In this document: positions 33,538 through 42,600 of the stretch, piece after piece
How positions within the stretch are numbered: position 1 is the first letter of the stretch
How the letters are laid out: the number at the start of each line of letters is the position of its first letter
Assembly (NCBI RefSeq): GCF_036347135.1
Contig: NZ_CP108938.1
Location: 9,238,001 to 9,302,000 of the forward strand
DNA: 64,000 nt
From: Streptomyces sp. NBC_00775
GTDB taxonomy: Bacteria > Actinomycetota > Actinomycetes > Streptomycetales > Streptomycetaceae
Reading direction: 5' to 3'
The notes under the pieces: model-generated
Seen by the model: only the letters and a program-made list of their open reading frames with translations
Database searches by the model: none
What the model was told of the DNA's origin: nothing
Translations under genes and position numbers: made by a program

Positions 33538-34563
33538 CTAAAGCACGCACTCCGCTTCCGCGTACCGCTCGTCCGGCACCGTCTTCAGGGTCTCCACGGC
33601 CTCCGCGAGCGACACCATCACGATGTCGGTCCCCCGCAGCGCCGTCATCCGACCGAACTCCCCGCGGTGCACAGCCTCCACGGCATGCCAGCCGAACCGC
33701 GTCGCGAGCACCCGGTCGTACGCGGTCGGCGTGCCGCCCCGCTGCACATGCCCGAGAATCACCGGCCGCGCCTCCTTGCCGAGCCGCTCCTCCAGCTCAA
33801 GGGAGAGCTGCCGGGCGATCCCCGCGAACCGCTCATGCCCGTAGACATCCTTGCCGCCCTCGTCGAAGGCCATGGTCCCGGCCTTCGGTTTGGCCCCCTC
33901 GGCGGCCACGACGATGGCGAACCGCTTCCCCGCCTCGAATCGCTCGCCGACCTTCGCGGCCAGTTCCTCGATGTCGAAGGGGCGTTCCGGTACGACGATG
34001 GCGTGGGCGCCGGCCGCCATGCCGGAGTGCAGCGCGATCCAGCCGGTGTGACGGCCCATGACCTCCACGATCAGGACACGCTGGTGGGACTCGGCGGTGG
34101 TCTTCAGCCGGTCCAGGGCCTCGGTCGCGACGCCGACGGCGGTGTCGAAACCGAAGGTGACATCCGTGACCGCGATGTCGTTGTCGATGGTCTTCGGCAC
34201 GCCGACGATCGGCAGGCCGCTGTCCGAAAGGAGACGGGCCGCCTTGAGCGTGCCCTCGCCGCCGATCGGGATGATGGCGTCGAGGCCGAGCTCCGCGACG
34301 TGCCCCTTGGCCCGCTCCACGCCGTCACGCAGATGCGCCGGCTGGACCCGGGAGGAGCCGAGCATGGTGCCGCCGCGAGCCAGGATGCCGCTCACCGCGT
34401 CGAGGTCGAGCTTGAGGTAGTCGCACTCCAGAAGGCCTTTCCAGCCGTCCCGGAAGCCGATGACCTCGTCGCCGTGGTCGACGACGGCACGGTGCACGAC
34501 GGACCGGATGACGGCGTTCAGGCCGGGGCAGTCGCCGCCGGACGTGAGGACACCAATGCGCAT
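33538..34563 (-). CDS. pfkA: 6-phosphofructokinase, group III
   Basis: A 341-residue enzyme phosphorylating fructose-6-phosphate in glycolysis. Motifs: GVLTSGGDCPGLNAVIR, GGTMLGSSR, IPIGGEGTLKAA, PKTIDNDIAVTD with the catalytic aspartates, VMGRHTGWIALHSG and LGHVQRGGTPTAYDRV. The nucleotide loop has Gly (GGEGT) where pyrophosphate-dependent enzymes have Asp, with Lys in PKTIDND. This is the mixed signature of the ATP-using actinomycete group III enzymes. Streptomyces usually carries three such paralogues, and this one matches the position of the third. ATG 34563 begins the conserved beta strand. Confidence 0.94.
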   Translation of the reverse strand: MRIGVLTSGGDCPGLNAVIRSVVHRAVVDHGDEVIGFRDGWKGLLECDYLKLDLDAVSGILARGGTMLGSSRVQPAHLRDGVERAKGHVAELGLDAIIPIGGEGTLKAARLLSDSGLPIVGVPKTIDNDIAVTDVTFGFDTAVGVATEALDRLKTTAESHQRVLIVEVMGRHTGWIALHSGMAAGAHAIVVPERPFDIEELAAKVGERFEAGKRFAIVVAAEGAKPKAGTMAFDEGGKDVYGHERFAGIARQLSLELEERLGKEARPVILGHVQRGGTPTAYDRVLATRFGWHAVEAVHRGEFGRMTALRGTDIVMVSLAEAVETLKTVPDERYAEAECVL

Positions 34564-34752
34564 AGCCCGAAATACCTTCTCAACGTGGGCCGGAGACCGG
34601 ACCACGCTGTCCGGCTGGACCCCGCCACCCTACCGGCGGCAGGGGGCGGGTCCGCATCGTGCGTCCGCCTGCTGGACGTCCCCGCACAGGTGAGCGGAAG
34701 TCCTGTCAGACGGGCCCTGGACGGGGCCCTGCGGAACCGTTTCTCAAGCAGG

Positions 34753-35481
34753 TCAGGCGGGCTGCTGGGCCGAGGCGATGCGCTCATTGCGCAGTGCCTC
34801 GTACCACCGGTCGTCGATCGGCGGCAGCGCGTTCACGTCCAGCGCCAGCTTCAGCAGCAGGTCCGCGATCTGCGGGTTGCGGGCGAGCACGGGCCCGTGC
34901 ATGTACGTACCGAAGACGGTGTCGTTGTACGCGCCCTCGGTGCCGTCGCCCGTGCCGTTGCCCTTGCCGAGCCGCACGTTCGCGAAGGGACGGGCGGTGG
35001 GGCCGAGGTGGGTGACGCCCTGGTGGTTCTCGAAGCCGGTCAGCTGGGGCAGGCCCAGGCGCGGGTCGATGTCCGCGAGGACGTCGCCGACGCACCGCTC
35101 GCCCTCGCCGCGCACCGAGACCACGTCGAGCAGACCGAGGCCCGGCTCGCGCTGCCCGAGGTCGTTGATGAACTCGTGGCCGAGGATCTGGTAGCCCGCG
35201 CACACCGAGAACACGATCGCGCCGTTGCTGACCGCGCGGTGCAGGCCGCCGTCGCGGCGCAGGCGCTCCGCGGCGAGCCGCTGCGGGCGGTCCTCGCCGC
35301 CGCCGATCAGGTAGATGTCGCCGGAGGTCGGGATCGGCTGGTCGCTGCGCACGTCGAGACGGGCCACGTCGAGGCCGCGCTGGCGGGCCCGGCGCTCTAC
35401 GACGAGGGCGTTGCCCTGGTCGCCGTAGGTGCTCAGCAGGTCCGGGTAGATCCACACCAGACGCAAGCTGTTGTCACTCAT
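34753..35481 (-). CDS. gatD: Lipid II isoglutaminyl synthase, glutamine amidotransferase subunit
   Basis: A 242-residue class I-like amidotransferase of the CobB/CobQ type. It releases ammonia from glutamine for MurT, which amidates the D-Glu of lipid II. The nucleophile is Cys in VFSVCAGYQILGH and the histidine is in GTYMHGPVLARNPQIAD. The N-terminus LRLVWIYPDLLSTYGDQGN is typical. It follows murT by 19 bases on the same strand. The amidation affects cross-linking and resistance to lysozyme in other Gram-positives. Confidence 0.94.
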   Translation of the reverse strand: MSDNSLRLVWIYPDLLSTYGDQGNALVVERRARQRGLDVARLDVRSDQPIPTSGDIYLIGGGEDRPQRLAAERLRRDGGLHRAVSNGAIVFSVCAGYQILGHEFINDLGQREPGLGLLDVVSVRGEGERCVGDVLADIDPRLGLPQLTGFENHQGVTHLGPTARPFANVRLGKGNGTGDGTEGAYNDTVFGTYMHGPVLARNPQIADLLLKLALDVNALPPIDDRWYEALRNERIASAQQPA

Positions 35482-35500
35482 TCTCTTCGTCCTCCGTGGC

Positions 35501-36739
35501 TCAGTTGCCGACACGACGCCTCAAGTCCTGGAAAGCGGTGTAGTTCGCGATGACCTCGATACGTCCGGGCGGTGCCAGCTGCACGGCCTGGTCGAGGTTC
35601 TCGCAGACCTGGAAGTGCTGGTTCGCGACTTCCAGGCGCACGGCGAGGTCCAGCTTCCGGTCGCCGAGAACGAAGATCGGGTGCCCGGTCAGCCGCGTGT
35701 AGTCGACGTCCCACAGCCAGGAGGTGTCGGTGCCGTCGGCGCCGCGCGCGTTCACCGAGAGGATCACCGGCGTCGGCGGCGGGTCGATCAGGGAGAACGT
35801 CTCCAGCCAGCCCGCGGGGTTCTTGGCGAGCAGCAGACGCAGGTCGCGCTGCATGAACTGCACCACGTCGTAGCGCCCGGCCACCGCCTGTACCTGGTAC
35901 ATGCGTTCCAGGGCGACCTGCGGCGGCACCCCGAAGACGGCGGCGACGGCGGCCGACGAGGCGGCGTTCGCCTTGTTGGCGCGGCCCGGCAGCTGGAGGT
36001 GGATCGGCCAGGCGGAGCCGTGCGGGTCGAGGACGTGGTCCCCGGACAGCACCCAGGTCGGCGTCGGGCGGCGGAAGCCGCACTCGCCGCAGAACCAGTC
36101 GTCACCGGGGCGCTGCATCACACCGCCGCAGGACGGGCACGACCAGGCGTCGTCCTTCCACATCTGCCCGGCGGCGACCCACATCACATTCGCCGAGGAG
36201 GACGCGGCCCACACGACGAGCGGGTCGTCGGCGTTAGCGACCACGACGGCCTTGGAACCGGCCAGGCCCTCGCGCCAGTGCTCGGCCATCATCCGGGTCT
36301 CGGCGGCCCGGTCGAGCTGGTCGCGGGAGAGGTTGAGCAGCGCGATGCACTTCGGGTCGGTGTCGCGTGCGACACCGGAGAGGTACTTCTCGTCGACCTC
36401 GATGACCGCGTACTTGGCGTCCGAACCCCCGGCGAGCGCCGAGGTGATACCGGCCGGCATGTTGGCGCCGAGCGCGTTGGACACGACGGGGCCCGCGGCG
36501 CCGAGCGCCTCCGCGATCAGCCGGGTCGTGGTGGTCTTGCCGTTCGTCGCCGACACCAGGATCACGTCCAGGTGTGTGGCCAGCCTGGCCAGCAGGTCGG
36601 GGTCGAGCTTGAGTGCCACCCGGCCGCCGATCACCGATCCGCTGCCGCGTCCGGCGGCCCGCGAGACGGCCGCCGCCGCCTTGCCCGCCGTCACGGCCAG
36701 CTTGGCCCGCGGCGTCAGCGGGTCCGAGTTGCCTGACAT
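35501..36739 (-). CDS. murT: Lipid II isoglutaminyl synthase, MurT subunit
   Basis: A 412-residue Mur-ligase-family protein. It has the ATP-binding loop SATNGKTTTTRLIAEAL, VIEVDEKYLSG, the middle-domain NLSRDQLDRAAETRMMAEHW, and a zinc-ribbon insert CPSCGGVMQ...CGECGF that marks MurT against ordinary Mur ligases. The C-terminal DUF1727 domain holds the contact region with GatD. With GatD it turns the alpha-carboxyl of D-iso-glutamate in lipid II into an amide. It is the first gene of murT-gatD and divergent from def. Confidence 0.95.
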   Translation of the reverse strand: MSGNSDPLTPRAKLAVTAGKAAAAVSRAAGRGSGSVIGGRVALKLDPDLLARLATHLDVILVSATNGKTTTTRLIAEALGAAGPVVSNALGANMPAGITSALAGGSDAKYAVIEVDEKYLSGVARDTDPKCIALLNLSRDQLDRAAETRMMAEHWREGLAGSKAVVVANADDPLVVWAASSSANVMWVAAGQMWKDDAWSCPSCGGVMQRPGDDWFCGECGFRRPTPTWVLSGDHVLDPHGSAWPIHLQLPGRANKANAASSAAVAAVFGVPPQVALERMYQVQAVAGRYDVVQFMQRDLRLLLAKNPAGWLETFSLIDPPPTPVILSVNARGADGTDTSWLWDVDYTRLTGHPIFVLGDRKLDLAVRLEVANQHFQVCENLDQAVQLAPPGRIEVIANYTAFQDLRRRVGN

Positions 36740-36893
36740 CGTTTCTCGATCCTCCTTGCGTACGCGCCGCGCCTCTGCCCCCGGCACCGTGTGGGCCTCA
36801 GCCTATCGAGATCCACTCACGTGCCCGAATCGCGGCACCATCACGGTGCCCGCGCGACCTGCGCGCGCCCTTGAGGACCGTACCCTTGCCGCC

Positions 36894-37433
36894 ATGCGAC
36901 ACGGCTCCATCCCGGGCGCCCACGGGCGCGTCCGGCCTCTGACCCTGCTCGGCGACCCCGTCCTGCGTACCGCGTGTGAAGAAGTCACGGACTTCGGTCC
37001 CCAACTCGCCCGGCTCGTCGAGGACATGTTCGCGACGATGTACGCCAGCGAGGGGGTGGGCCTTGCCGCGAACCAGGTCGGCGAGGCGCTCAAGGTCTTC
37101 GTGTACGACTGCCCGGACGACGACGATGTCCGGCATCTGGGACATGTGGTGAACCCACGGCTCGTCCAGGCCGACGGTCTGGTCCTGCGTGGGCCGGAGG
37201 GCTGTCTGTCGCTGCCGGGTCTGGAAGCGGGCACCGAGCGGTACGACCACGCGGTCGTCGAGGGCTTTACGGTGACCGGTGAGCCGGTGCGTGTGCATGG
37301 CACCGGCTGGTTCGCTCGATGCCTGCAGCACGAGTGCGACCACCTTGACGGCGGGGTGTACGTGGACCGGGTTTCCGGGTGGCGCCGGCGCCGGGTGATG
37401 AGGCAGGTGGCGCGGGCGTCTTGGGGTAGCTGA
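36894..37433 (+). CDS. def: Peptide deformylase
   Basis: A 179-residue metal-dependent deformylase that removes the formyl group from nascent proteins. All three motifs are intact: GVGLAANQVG (about 55-63), EGCLSLPG with Cys104, and QHECDHLDG with His146, Glu147 and His150. It is one of several deformylases expected in Streptomyces. A paired palindromic repeat follows its stop. Confidence 0.96.
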   Translation: MRHGSIPGAHGRVRPLTLLGDPVLRTACEEVTDFGPQLARLVEDMFATMYASEGVGLAANQVGEALKVFVYDCPDDDDVRHLGHVVNPRLVQADGLVLRGPEGCLSLPGLEAGTERYDHAVVEGFTVTGEPVRVHGTGWFARCLQHECDHLDGGVYVDRVSGWRRRRVMRQVARASWGS

Positions 37434-37440
37434 GGCGGTG

Positions 37441-37569
37441 CGTCGGCTGCGGGTTGTTTGTGGCTGGTCGCGCAGTTCCCCGCGCCCCTAAAGGCCGGGC
37501 GCTCAGGTCAGCGCCCCTTCAGGGGCGCGGGGAACTGCGCGCTCAGCCACGAACAACCCGCAGCCGACC
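37441..37569. repeat. Dispersed Streptomyces palindromic repeat, copies 3a and 3b as one large inverted repeat
   Basis: Two copies lie head to head. The left arm GGCTGCGGGTTG...TTCCCCGCGCCCCT (from 37444) is mirrored by AGGGGCGCGGGGAACTGCGC...CAACCCGCAGCC (to about 37566), giving arms of over 40 bases. The structure fills the whole space between convergent def and tetR and should block transcription in both directions. Confidence 0.85.
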
Positions 37570-37576
37570 TACAACC

Positions 37577-38221
37577 TCAGAACCCCGGACCGCCGACCTT
37601 GTCACCCGCCGCAGCGAGCCGACCCCACAAAAGGTCAGCCAAACTACGTACCAACTCGGCCCGCGAACAGGGCCGTTCCCCCAGCCACCAGTCCCCGGCG
37701 GCATGCATCATGCCGACGATCCCGTGCCCCCACACCCGCGCGAGCTGCTGGCTGCCGGGCCCGAGATCGACCCGCTCCTCGATGACCTCGGCCAGTTCCT
37801 CGCCCATGCGGCGCAGCAACGGCGCGGAGTGCTTGCCCACGTCGAAGCCCGGGTCGCCCGGCTGCGCACCCTCCGTGGGGTGCATCAGGAAACGGTAGAC
37901 CTGAGGGTGCGCCTCGATGGCCGCGAGATAGGTGTCGAGCGTGGCCTCCACCCGCTCCCGGCGCTCGGCCGGAGCGTCCAGCGCGGCCCGCAGCGCCCCC
38001 AGCAGCGCATCGGTGTGCCGCTTGGCGAGCGCGGCGTAGAGTCCGCCCTTGTCGCCGAAGTGGCGGTAGAGGATCGGCTTGGTGATGCCCGCCTCGGCGG
38101 CGATGGCGTTCATCGAGGCCCCGGGGCCGTCGCGGAGCACTACCCGGTCGGCGGCTTCCAGCAGCTCGCGCCGGCGGCGGTCGGCGGACCTCTGCTGATC
38201 GGTCCGCTGTGTGGTGTCCAT
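37577..38221 (-). CDS. TetR-family regulator, probable fatty-acid catabolism repressor
   Basis: A 214-residue regulator with helix-turn-helix RRRELLEAADRVVLRDGPGA, SMNAIAAEAGITKPILYRHF, GDKGGL. The ligand domain has HPQVYRFLMHP and MMHAAGDWWLGERPCSR, features often seen in TetR proteins divergent from acyl-CoA dehydrogenases. GGGGAG precedes ATG 38221. The divergent gene is an acyl-CoA dehydrogenase, with two inverted repeats in the spacer. Repression relieved by acyl-CoA is a reasonable inference. Confidence 0.9.
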   Translation of the reverse strand: MDTTQRTDQQRSADRRRRELLEAADRVVLRDGPGASMNAIAAEAGITKPILYRHFGDKGGLYAALAKRHTDALLGALRAALDAPAERRERVEATLDTYLAAIEAHPQVYRFLMHPTEGAQPGDPGFDVGKHSAPLLRRMGEELAEVIEERVDLGPGSQQLARVWGHGIVGMMHAAGDWWLGERPCSRAELVRSLADLLWGRLAAAGDKVGGPGF

Positions 38222-38328
38222 GTGCTCTCCCCACCCGTGGTGATTCGGTGACGCCTGCGCAAACTAACACTCATCGGCGTATGGCTATCGAACGGGCTGC
38301 CGAGCGCGGTTCGGGAGTTGACTTTTCC

Positions 38329-38365
38329 TACTGGTCAGTAACACACTCCAGTTACCGCAAGTAAC
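38329..38365. promoter_or_regulatory. Operator candidates in the tetR/acyl-CoA dehydrogenase spacer
   Basis: Two inverted repeats: TACTG-GT-CAGTA at 38329-38340 and GTTAC-CGCAA-GTAAC at 38351-38365, both close to the dehydrogenase start at 38391. A TTGACT hexamer at 38318-38323 could be a -35 element overlapped by the first. They are likely sites for the divergent TetR protein. Confidence 0.55.
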
Positions 38366-38390
38366 AGTTTAGTGCAGCGCTGGAGGGGAC

Positions 38391-39620
38391 ATGGCCGAGT
38401 TCACCATGGAGCTCAACGACGAACAGAAGGAGGTCCGGGACTGGCTGCACGGCTTCGCCGCCGACGTCATCCGCCCCGCGGCCGCCGAATGGGACGAGCG
38501 CGAAGAGACTCCCTGGCCGGTCATCCAGGAGGCCGCGAAGGTCGGCATCTACTCCCTGGACTTCTACGCCCAGCAGTACTTCGACCCCACCGGCCTCGGC
38601 ATACCGATGGCCATGGAGGAGCTGTTCTGGGGCGACGCGGGCATAGCCCTCTCCATCGTCGGCACCGGCCTCGCCGCCGTGGGCGTCCTCGCCAACGGCA
38701 CCGAGGAGCAGATCGGCACCTGGATCCCCCAGATGTACGGCGACGCCAACGACGTCAAGGTCGCGGCCTTCTGCTCCTCCGAGCCCGACGCCGGCTCCGA
38801 CGTCGCCTCCATGCGCACGCGTGCCGTCTATGACGAGGCCAAGGACGAATGGGTCCTCAACGGCACCAAGACCTGGGCGACCAACGGCGGCATCGCCAAC
38901 GTCCACGTCGTGGTCGCGGTCGTCGATGCCGAGCTGGGCTCCAAGGGCCACGCCTCCTTCATCGTCCCGCCGAACACCCCGGGCCTCTCCCAGGGCCAGA
39001 AGTTCAAGAAGCACGGCATCCGCGCCTCGCACACCGCCGAGGTCGTCCTGGAGAACGTGCGCATCCCCGGCTCCTGTCTCCTCGGCGGCAAGGAGAAGCT
39101 CGACGAGCGCCTCGCCCGTGCGCGGGAGCGGGCCAAGGCCGGTGGCGGTGAGCGGGTGAAGAACGCCGCGATGGCCACGTTCGAGGCGAGCCGCCCCGCG
39201 GTGGGTGCCATGGCGGTGGGTACCGCACGCGCCGCGTACGAGGTGGCCCTCGACTACGCGAAGACGCGTGAGCAGTTCGGGCGGCCGATCATCGACAACC
39301 AGGGGGTCGCCTTCCAGCTCGCGGACATGCGGACGTCCATCGATGCGGCTCGGCTGCTGGTGTGGCGTGCGTCCTGGATGGCGATCAGCGGGAAGCAGTT
39401 CATGGCGGCCGAGGGGTCGATGTCGAAGCTGTTCGCGAGCGAGACGGCGAAGAAGGTGACCGGGCAGGCGATTCAGATCCTCGGGGGCAATGGCTACACG
39501 CGGGAGTACCCGGTGGAGCGGATGCATCGTGACGCGGCGATCTACACGATCTTCGAGGGGACGAGTGAGATTCAGCGCCTGGTGATTGCGCGCACCTTGT
39601 CCGGGATGCCGATTCGTTAG
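38391..39620 (+). CDS. Acyl-CoA dehydrogenase
   Basis: A 409-residue flavoprotein that introduces the 2,3-double bond in acyl-CoA during fatty-acid oxidation. Seen: [19 protein letters not shown] for FAD and substrate binding, [53 protein letters not shown], and [15 protein letters not shown] with the catalytic glutamate. An insert rich in Arg/Glu/Lys ([19 protein letters not shown]) sits before the C-terminal helical domain. It is a single-gene unit with TetR-type control upstream and a dispersed repeat after the stop. Confidence 0.95.
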   Translation: MAEFTMELNDEQKEVRDWLHGFAADVIRPAAAEWDEREETPWPVIQEAAKVGIYSLDFYAQQYFDPTGLGIPMAMEELFWGDAGIALSIVGTGLAAVGVLANGTEEQIGTWIPQMYGDANDVKVAAFCSSEPDAGSDVASMRTRAVYDEAKDEWVLNGTKTWATNGGIANVHVVVAVVDAELGSKGHASFIVPPNTPGLSQGQKFKKHGIRASHTAEVVLENVRIPGSCLLGGKEKLDERLARARERAKAGGGERVKNAAMATFEASRPAVGAMAVGTARAAYEVALDYAKTREQFGRPIIDNQGVAFQLADMRTSIDAARLLVWRASWMAISGKQFMAAEGSMSKLFASETAKKVTGQAIQILGGNGYTREYPVERMHRDAAIYTIFEGTSEIQRLVIARTLSGMPIR

Positions 39621-39628
39621 AGGTGCTA

Positions 39629-39694
39629 TGCGGGCTGCGGGCCGGTTGTGGCTGAGCGCGCAGTTCCCCGCGCCCCTTTCAGGGGCGCTCTCGC
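39629..39694. repeat. Dispersed Streptomyces palindromic repeat, copy 4
   Basis: GCGCGCAGTTCCCCGCGCCC followed by CTTTCAGGGGCGC, preceded by GGGCTGCGGG. It lies between the convergent dehydrogenase and cupin genes and probably terminates both. Confidence 0.75.
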
Positions 39695-40216
39695 TCAGCG
39701 GTGTTTCAAAGGTGTGAGTTGCTCGATGTCGTACCTCGCCCGCAGCTCCTCGATTGCCGTGACGTCTGGGGGGCCGCCCGTCCCCAGGATCTCCAGCAGC
39801 TCGTCGAAGTAGCGCTCGTGGTCCGGGGGCGGGGACGCCTGGAAGAACATCTTGGCCGGGGTCTCCGTAGGGTTGGAGAAGGCGTGGGGGCAGCCCGGGG
39901 GTACGACGATGACCGTGCCCGGTGTGGCCCGGACCACGCGGGTGCCCGAACTGGACTCCCACTTCTGCCAGTTGTCGGGGGTCCGTATCCGCGGCTCGAA
40001 GGCGAGCACGTCCAGCTCGCCTTCGAGCACGTAGAACAACTCCTCGCTGCGCGTGTGCACATGGGCGCCGACGTCGAAGCCGGGCGGTACCAGCACCTCG
40101 AAGGTGGAGGCGGTGCGCGAGTGCGAGCCGGTCACCTTGAACGTCACGTGCTGGGCGGGTGTCTGGACCACGCGGCCGTGACCCGGGGGCACGAGCAGCC
40201 CTTCGGTTGCCGTCAT
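39695..40216 (-). CDS. Cupin monooxygenase-like protein of the naphthoquinone cluster
   Basis: A 173-residue single cupin. The first metal motif reads HVHTRSEELFYVLEGELDV (His, His, Glu ligands), and the second is PPGCPHAFSNP. Quinone-forming cupin monooxygenases such as MomA act after RppA in some Streptomyces and hydroxylate flaviolin. This gene lies seven bases after the CYP158-like P450 and in the same operon as rppA, so it is a good candidate for that step. The cupin fold is certain and the reaction is inferred from context. Confidence 0.85.
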   Translation of the reverse strand: MTATEGLLVPPGHGRVVQTPAQHVTFKVTGSHSRTASTFEVLVPPGFDVGAHVHTRSEELFYVLEGELDVLAFEPRIRTPDNWQKWESSSGTRVVRATPGTVIVVPPGCPHAFSNPTETPAKMFFQASPPPDHERYFDELLEILGTGGPPDVTAIEELRARYDIEQLTPLKHR

Positions 40217-40223
40217 CGGCCGC

Positions 40224-41438
40224 TCACCACGTCACGGGCAGGGCCTCGGGGCCACGGATCAACGCGCCTTTCCTGAAGGGGACTTGATCCGGCGGTACGG
40301 CCAGCCGCAGTCCCGGCATCCGGTCGAGCAGCGCGTCGACCATGAGCTCGGACTCCAGCCTGGCCAGCATCCCGCCCGGGCAGTAGTGCGGGCCGAAGCC
40401 GAACGCCGCATGCGGATTGGGGCTGCGGGAGAAATCGATGGTCTCCGGGTCCGGGAAGACGTCCGGGTCGCGGTTCGCGGCCATGTACGACACGTAGATC
40501 GCGTCGCCCGCCCGGATCCGTACGCCCTTGATCTCCACGTCCTCCATCGCGATCCGCGACAGCCCGACCGCGCTGCGGTGCGGGATGTAGCGGATCAGCT
40601 CGTCGATGGCCTGGGGACGGATCTCCGGCTCGGCCCGCAGCCGTTCGGCCAGGTCGGGGCGGGTCATCAGGATGTAGAACAGCTGCCCGCTGTTGTTCGT
40701 GACCGCCTCGCCGCCGATCTGGAGGAGGACGGCGAGCCCGACGGCCTCCTCCAGCGTGATCTCGTCCTGGCCCACGGCGGCGCCCAGCAGGGAGGTGACG
40801 TCCTCGTCGGTGCTGCCGCGCCGGTCGCCGATGAGCTTCGTGAAGTACGCGCCCATCTCTTCCTTGGCCTTCTCGCTGACCTCGGCGCCGTGCGAGGAGG
40901 ACAGGATCAGCTGCGTCCAGGTGTGCATGCTCTGCCGGTCGACGGCCGGGACGCCCATCAACTCGCAGATGACCGCGATGGGGAAGGGGCTGAGGACCGC
41001 CTCGGTGAGGTCCGCGGGCGGGCCGTCCTGGAGCATCTCGTCGACCAGCTCGTCGAGCATGCGCCGGGATTTCTCGCGCACTCGTTCCACACCGCGTGCC
41101 GTGAACGCGGCGGCCACCGAGCGGCGCAGCCGGGTGTGGTCGGGCGGGTCGAGGAACCCCACCGCGCCGCGGGCCGGAATGAAGTGCGGGGCGAGCCGGG
41201 TGACCGGCCGGTCCATGACCGCCTCACGGCTGAACCGGGGGTCGTTGGCCACCATGCGGACGTCGTCGTACCGCGTCACCAGCCACGCCCAGCCCTCGCC
41301 GTTGGGCAGCTGGATCCGGGTGACCGGGCCCTCCCGCATCAGCCGGGTGAGGACCGGGTCGAAGTCCACGCCCGTCAGATCGAGGGCGGGCCAGTGGCGG
41401 ACGGGAGGCAGTGCCTCGGTGATCGTGTCCTCGGTCAT
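40224..41438 (-). CDS. Cytochrome P450 of the CYP158A type
   Basis: A 404-residue P450. The heme loop is FGFGPHYCPGG with the cysteine ligand at about 353, the ExxR is in the K helix (ELIRYIPHR region), and the PERF-like region is intact. The I helix reads QIGGEAVTNNSGQ, without the usual acid-Thr pair, as in CYP158A1/A2, which couple flaviolin into dimers and trimers. It overlaps the rppA stop by four bases (ATGA). The product is expected to be biflaviolin-type or related dark pigment. Confidence 0.93.
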   Translation of the reverse strand: MTEDTITEALPPVRHWPALDLTGVDFDPVLTRLMREGPVTRIQLPNGEGWAWLVTRYDDVRMVANDPRFSREAVMDRPVTRLAPHFIPARGAVGFLDPPDHTRLRRSVAAAFTARGVERVREKSRRMLDELVDEMLQDGPPADLTEAVLSPFPIAVICELMGVPAVDRQSMHTWTQLILSSSHGAEVSEKAKEEMGAYFTKLIGDRRGSTDEDVTSLLGAAVGQDEITLEEAVGLAVLLQIGGEAVTNNSGQLFYILMTRPDLAERLRAEPEIRPQAIDELIRYIPHRSAVGLSRIAMEDVEIKGVRIRAGDAIYVSYMAANRDPDVFPDPETIDFSRSPNPHAAFGFGPHYCPGGMLARLESELMVDALLDRMPGLRLAVPPDQVPFRKGALIRGPEALPVTW

Positions 41439-42508
41439 TTCCGGCTCGCCTTCCCCTCGGTCGAGTCGTGCCAGCGGCCCAGGGCCATCTCCGCGGTGAT
41501 GCCGGGGCCGAAGCCCGCGAGCAGCCCGCGTGCGGAGTGCTCGGCGCCGCCCTCGTCGAACAGCCGGCGCAGCGCGTCCAGGACGACGGCGCTGGCGATG
41601 TTGCCGTACTCGGTGAGGGTGGCCCGGCTGAACCGGAAGGCGTCCGGCGGGACTTCGAGGAACTTGCTGAGGTCGTCCAGGATCCTGGGACCGCCCGCGT
41701 GGATGATGTAGAAGTCCAGGTCGGAGGCGTCCCAGCCGTGCTGACGCGCGAGGGCGTGCAGCGCGGGAGCGAGCGGTTCCATCGTCCCCGGCACCCGCTT
41801 GTCCAGCAGGAAGTGGAAGCCGGTGGCCCGGACGTCGTACATGATCCAGTCTTCGGTCTTGGGGACCAGGTACGAGCCGTTGCGCTCCAGGTGGATACCG
41901 GTGCCGCCCTTGCCGCGGACGACGGCCGCGGCGATGCCGTCCCCGAACAGGCCGTTGCACAGGAGCGAGCCGACGCCGAGGTCGGTCGGCTGGTAGCAGA
42001 GCGAGCAGAACTCGCAGGCCACGATGAGCGCGTTGGCGTCGGGGTAGGCCGTGCAGAAGTCGTGTGCCCGGTTGATCGCGGCGCCGCCGGCCGCACAGCC
42101 CAGCTGGGCTATGGGTATCTGGCGGGTGTCGCTGTTGAAGTCCATCGAGTTGATCAGCCAGGCCGTGAGCGAGGGCATCATGAACCCGGTGCACGACACA
42201 TAGATGATCATGTCGATGTCGGTGGTGAGCAGCTCGGCGTCGTCGAGCGCCCGCTGCACGACCGCGGGAACGCGGGCCTTCGCCTCGCTCTCGTAGACCT
42301 TGTTGCGTTCCTCGAAGCCTGGGTGTTTCAGCGTCTCCGCGATGGGCTGCACGATGTGCCGTGTCTGCACGCCGGTGTTCTCGATCAGCCGGAGTGCCAA
42401 CGGCAGCTGGGGGTGGTCCTCATGACGGGAGCGCGCCAGTTCCAGCGTCTCCTCCATCGTGATCACGTATTCCGGAACCGAGACCGAGGGTCTGCACAAA
42501 GTCGCCAT
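41435..42508 (-). CDS. rppA: 1,3,6,8-tetrahydroxynaphthalene synthase (type III PKS)
   Basis: A 357-residue chalcone-synthase-fold homodimeric enzyme that condenses five malonyl-CoA to tetrahydroxynaphthalene, which oxidises to flaviolin. The triad is present: Cys in AQLGCAAGGAAINRAHDF, His in FYIIHAGGPRI, and Asn in TEYGNIASAVVLDAL. The CDS segment YVSCTGFMMPSLTAWLI is typical of RppA. It heads an operon with the P450 and cupin, the arrangement known for melanin-like naphthoquinone pigments. Direct repeats upstream suggest a dedicated regulator site. Confidence 0.96.
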   Translation of the reverse strand: MATLCRPSVSVPEYVITMEETLELARSRHEDHPQLPLALRLIENTGVQTRHIVQPIAETLKHPGFEERNKVYESEAKARVPAVVQRALDDAELLTTDIDMIIYVSCTGFMMPSLTAWLINSMDFNSDTRQIPIAQLGCAAGGAAINRAHDFCTAYPDANALIVACEFCSLCYQPTDLGVGSLLCNGLFGDGIAAAVVRGKGGTGIHLERNGSYLVPKTEDWIMYDVRATGFHFLLDKRVPGTMEPLAPALHALARQHGWDASDLDFYIIHAGGPRILDDLSKFLEVPPDAFRFSRATLTEYGNIASAVVLDALRRLFDEGGAEHSARGLLAGFGPGITAEMALGRWHDSTEGKASRK

Positions 42509-42560
42509 GGAGCGCGCCTTCTTTCGCCTTCCGGGGAACTCTCGTCCCCCGGCGGAAGGA

Positions 42561-42600
42561 GTGGTTCACCCACGATGCGAACGGGTGGTTCATCCACGAT
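42561..42600. promoter_or_regulatory. Direct repeat between rppA and the TenA-like gene
   Basis: GTGGTTCACCCACGAT (42561-42576) and GTGGTTCATCCACGAT (42585-42600) differ at one base and are 24 bp apart. Each contains GTGG-N5-CCAC symmetry. They lie about 55-90 bp upstream of rppA and about 110 bp upstream of the divergent gene. Confidence 0.6.
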
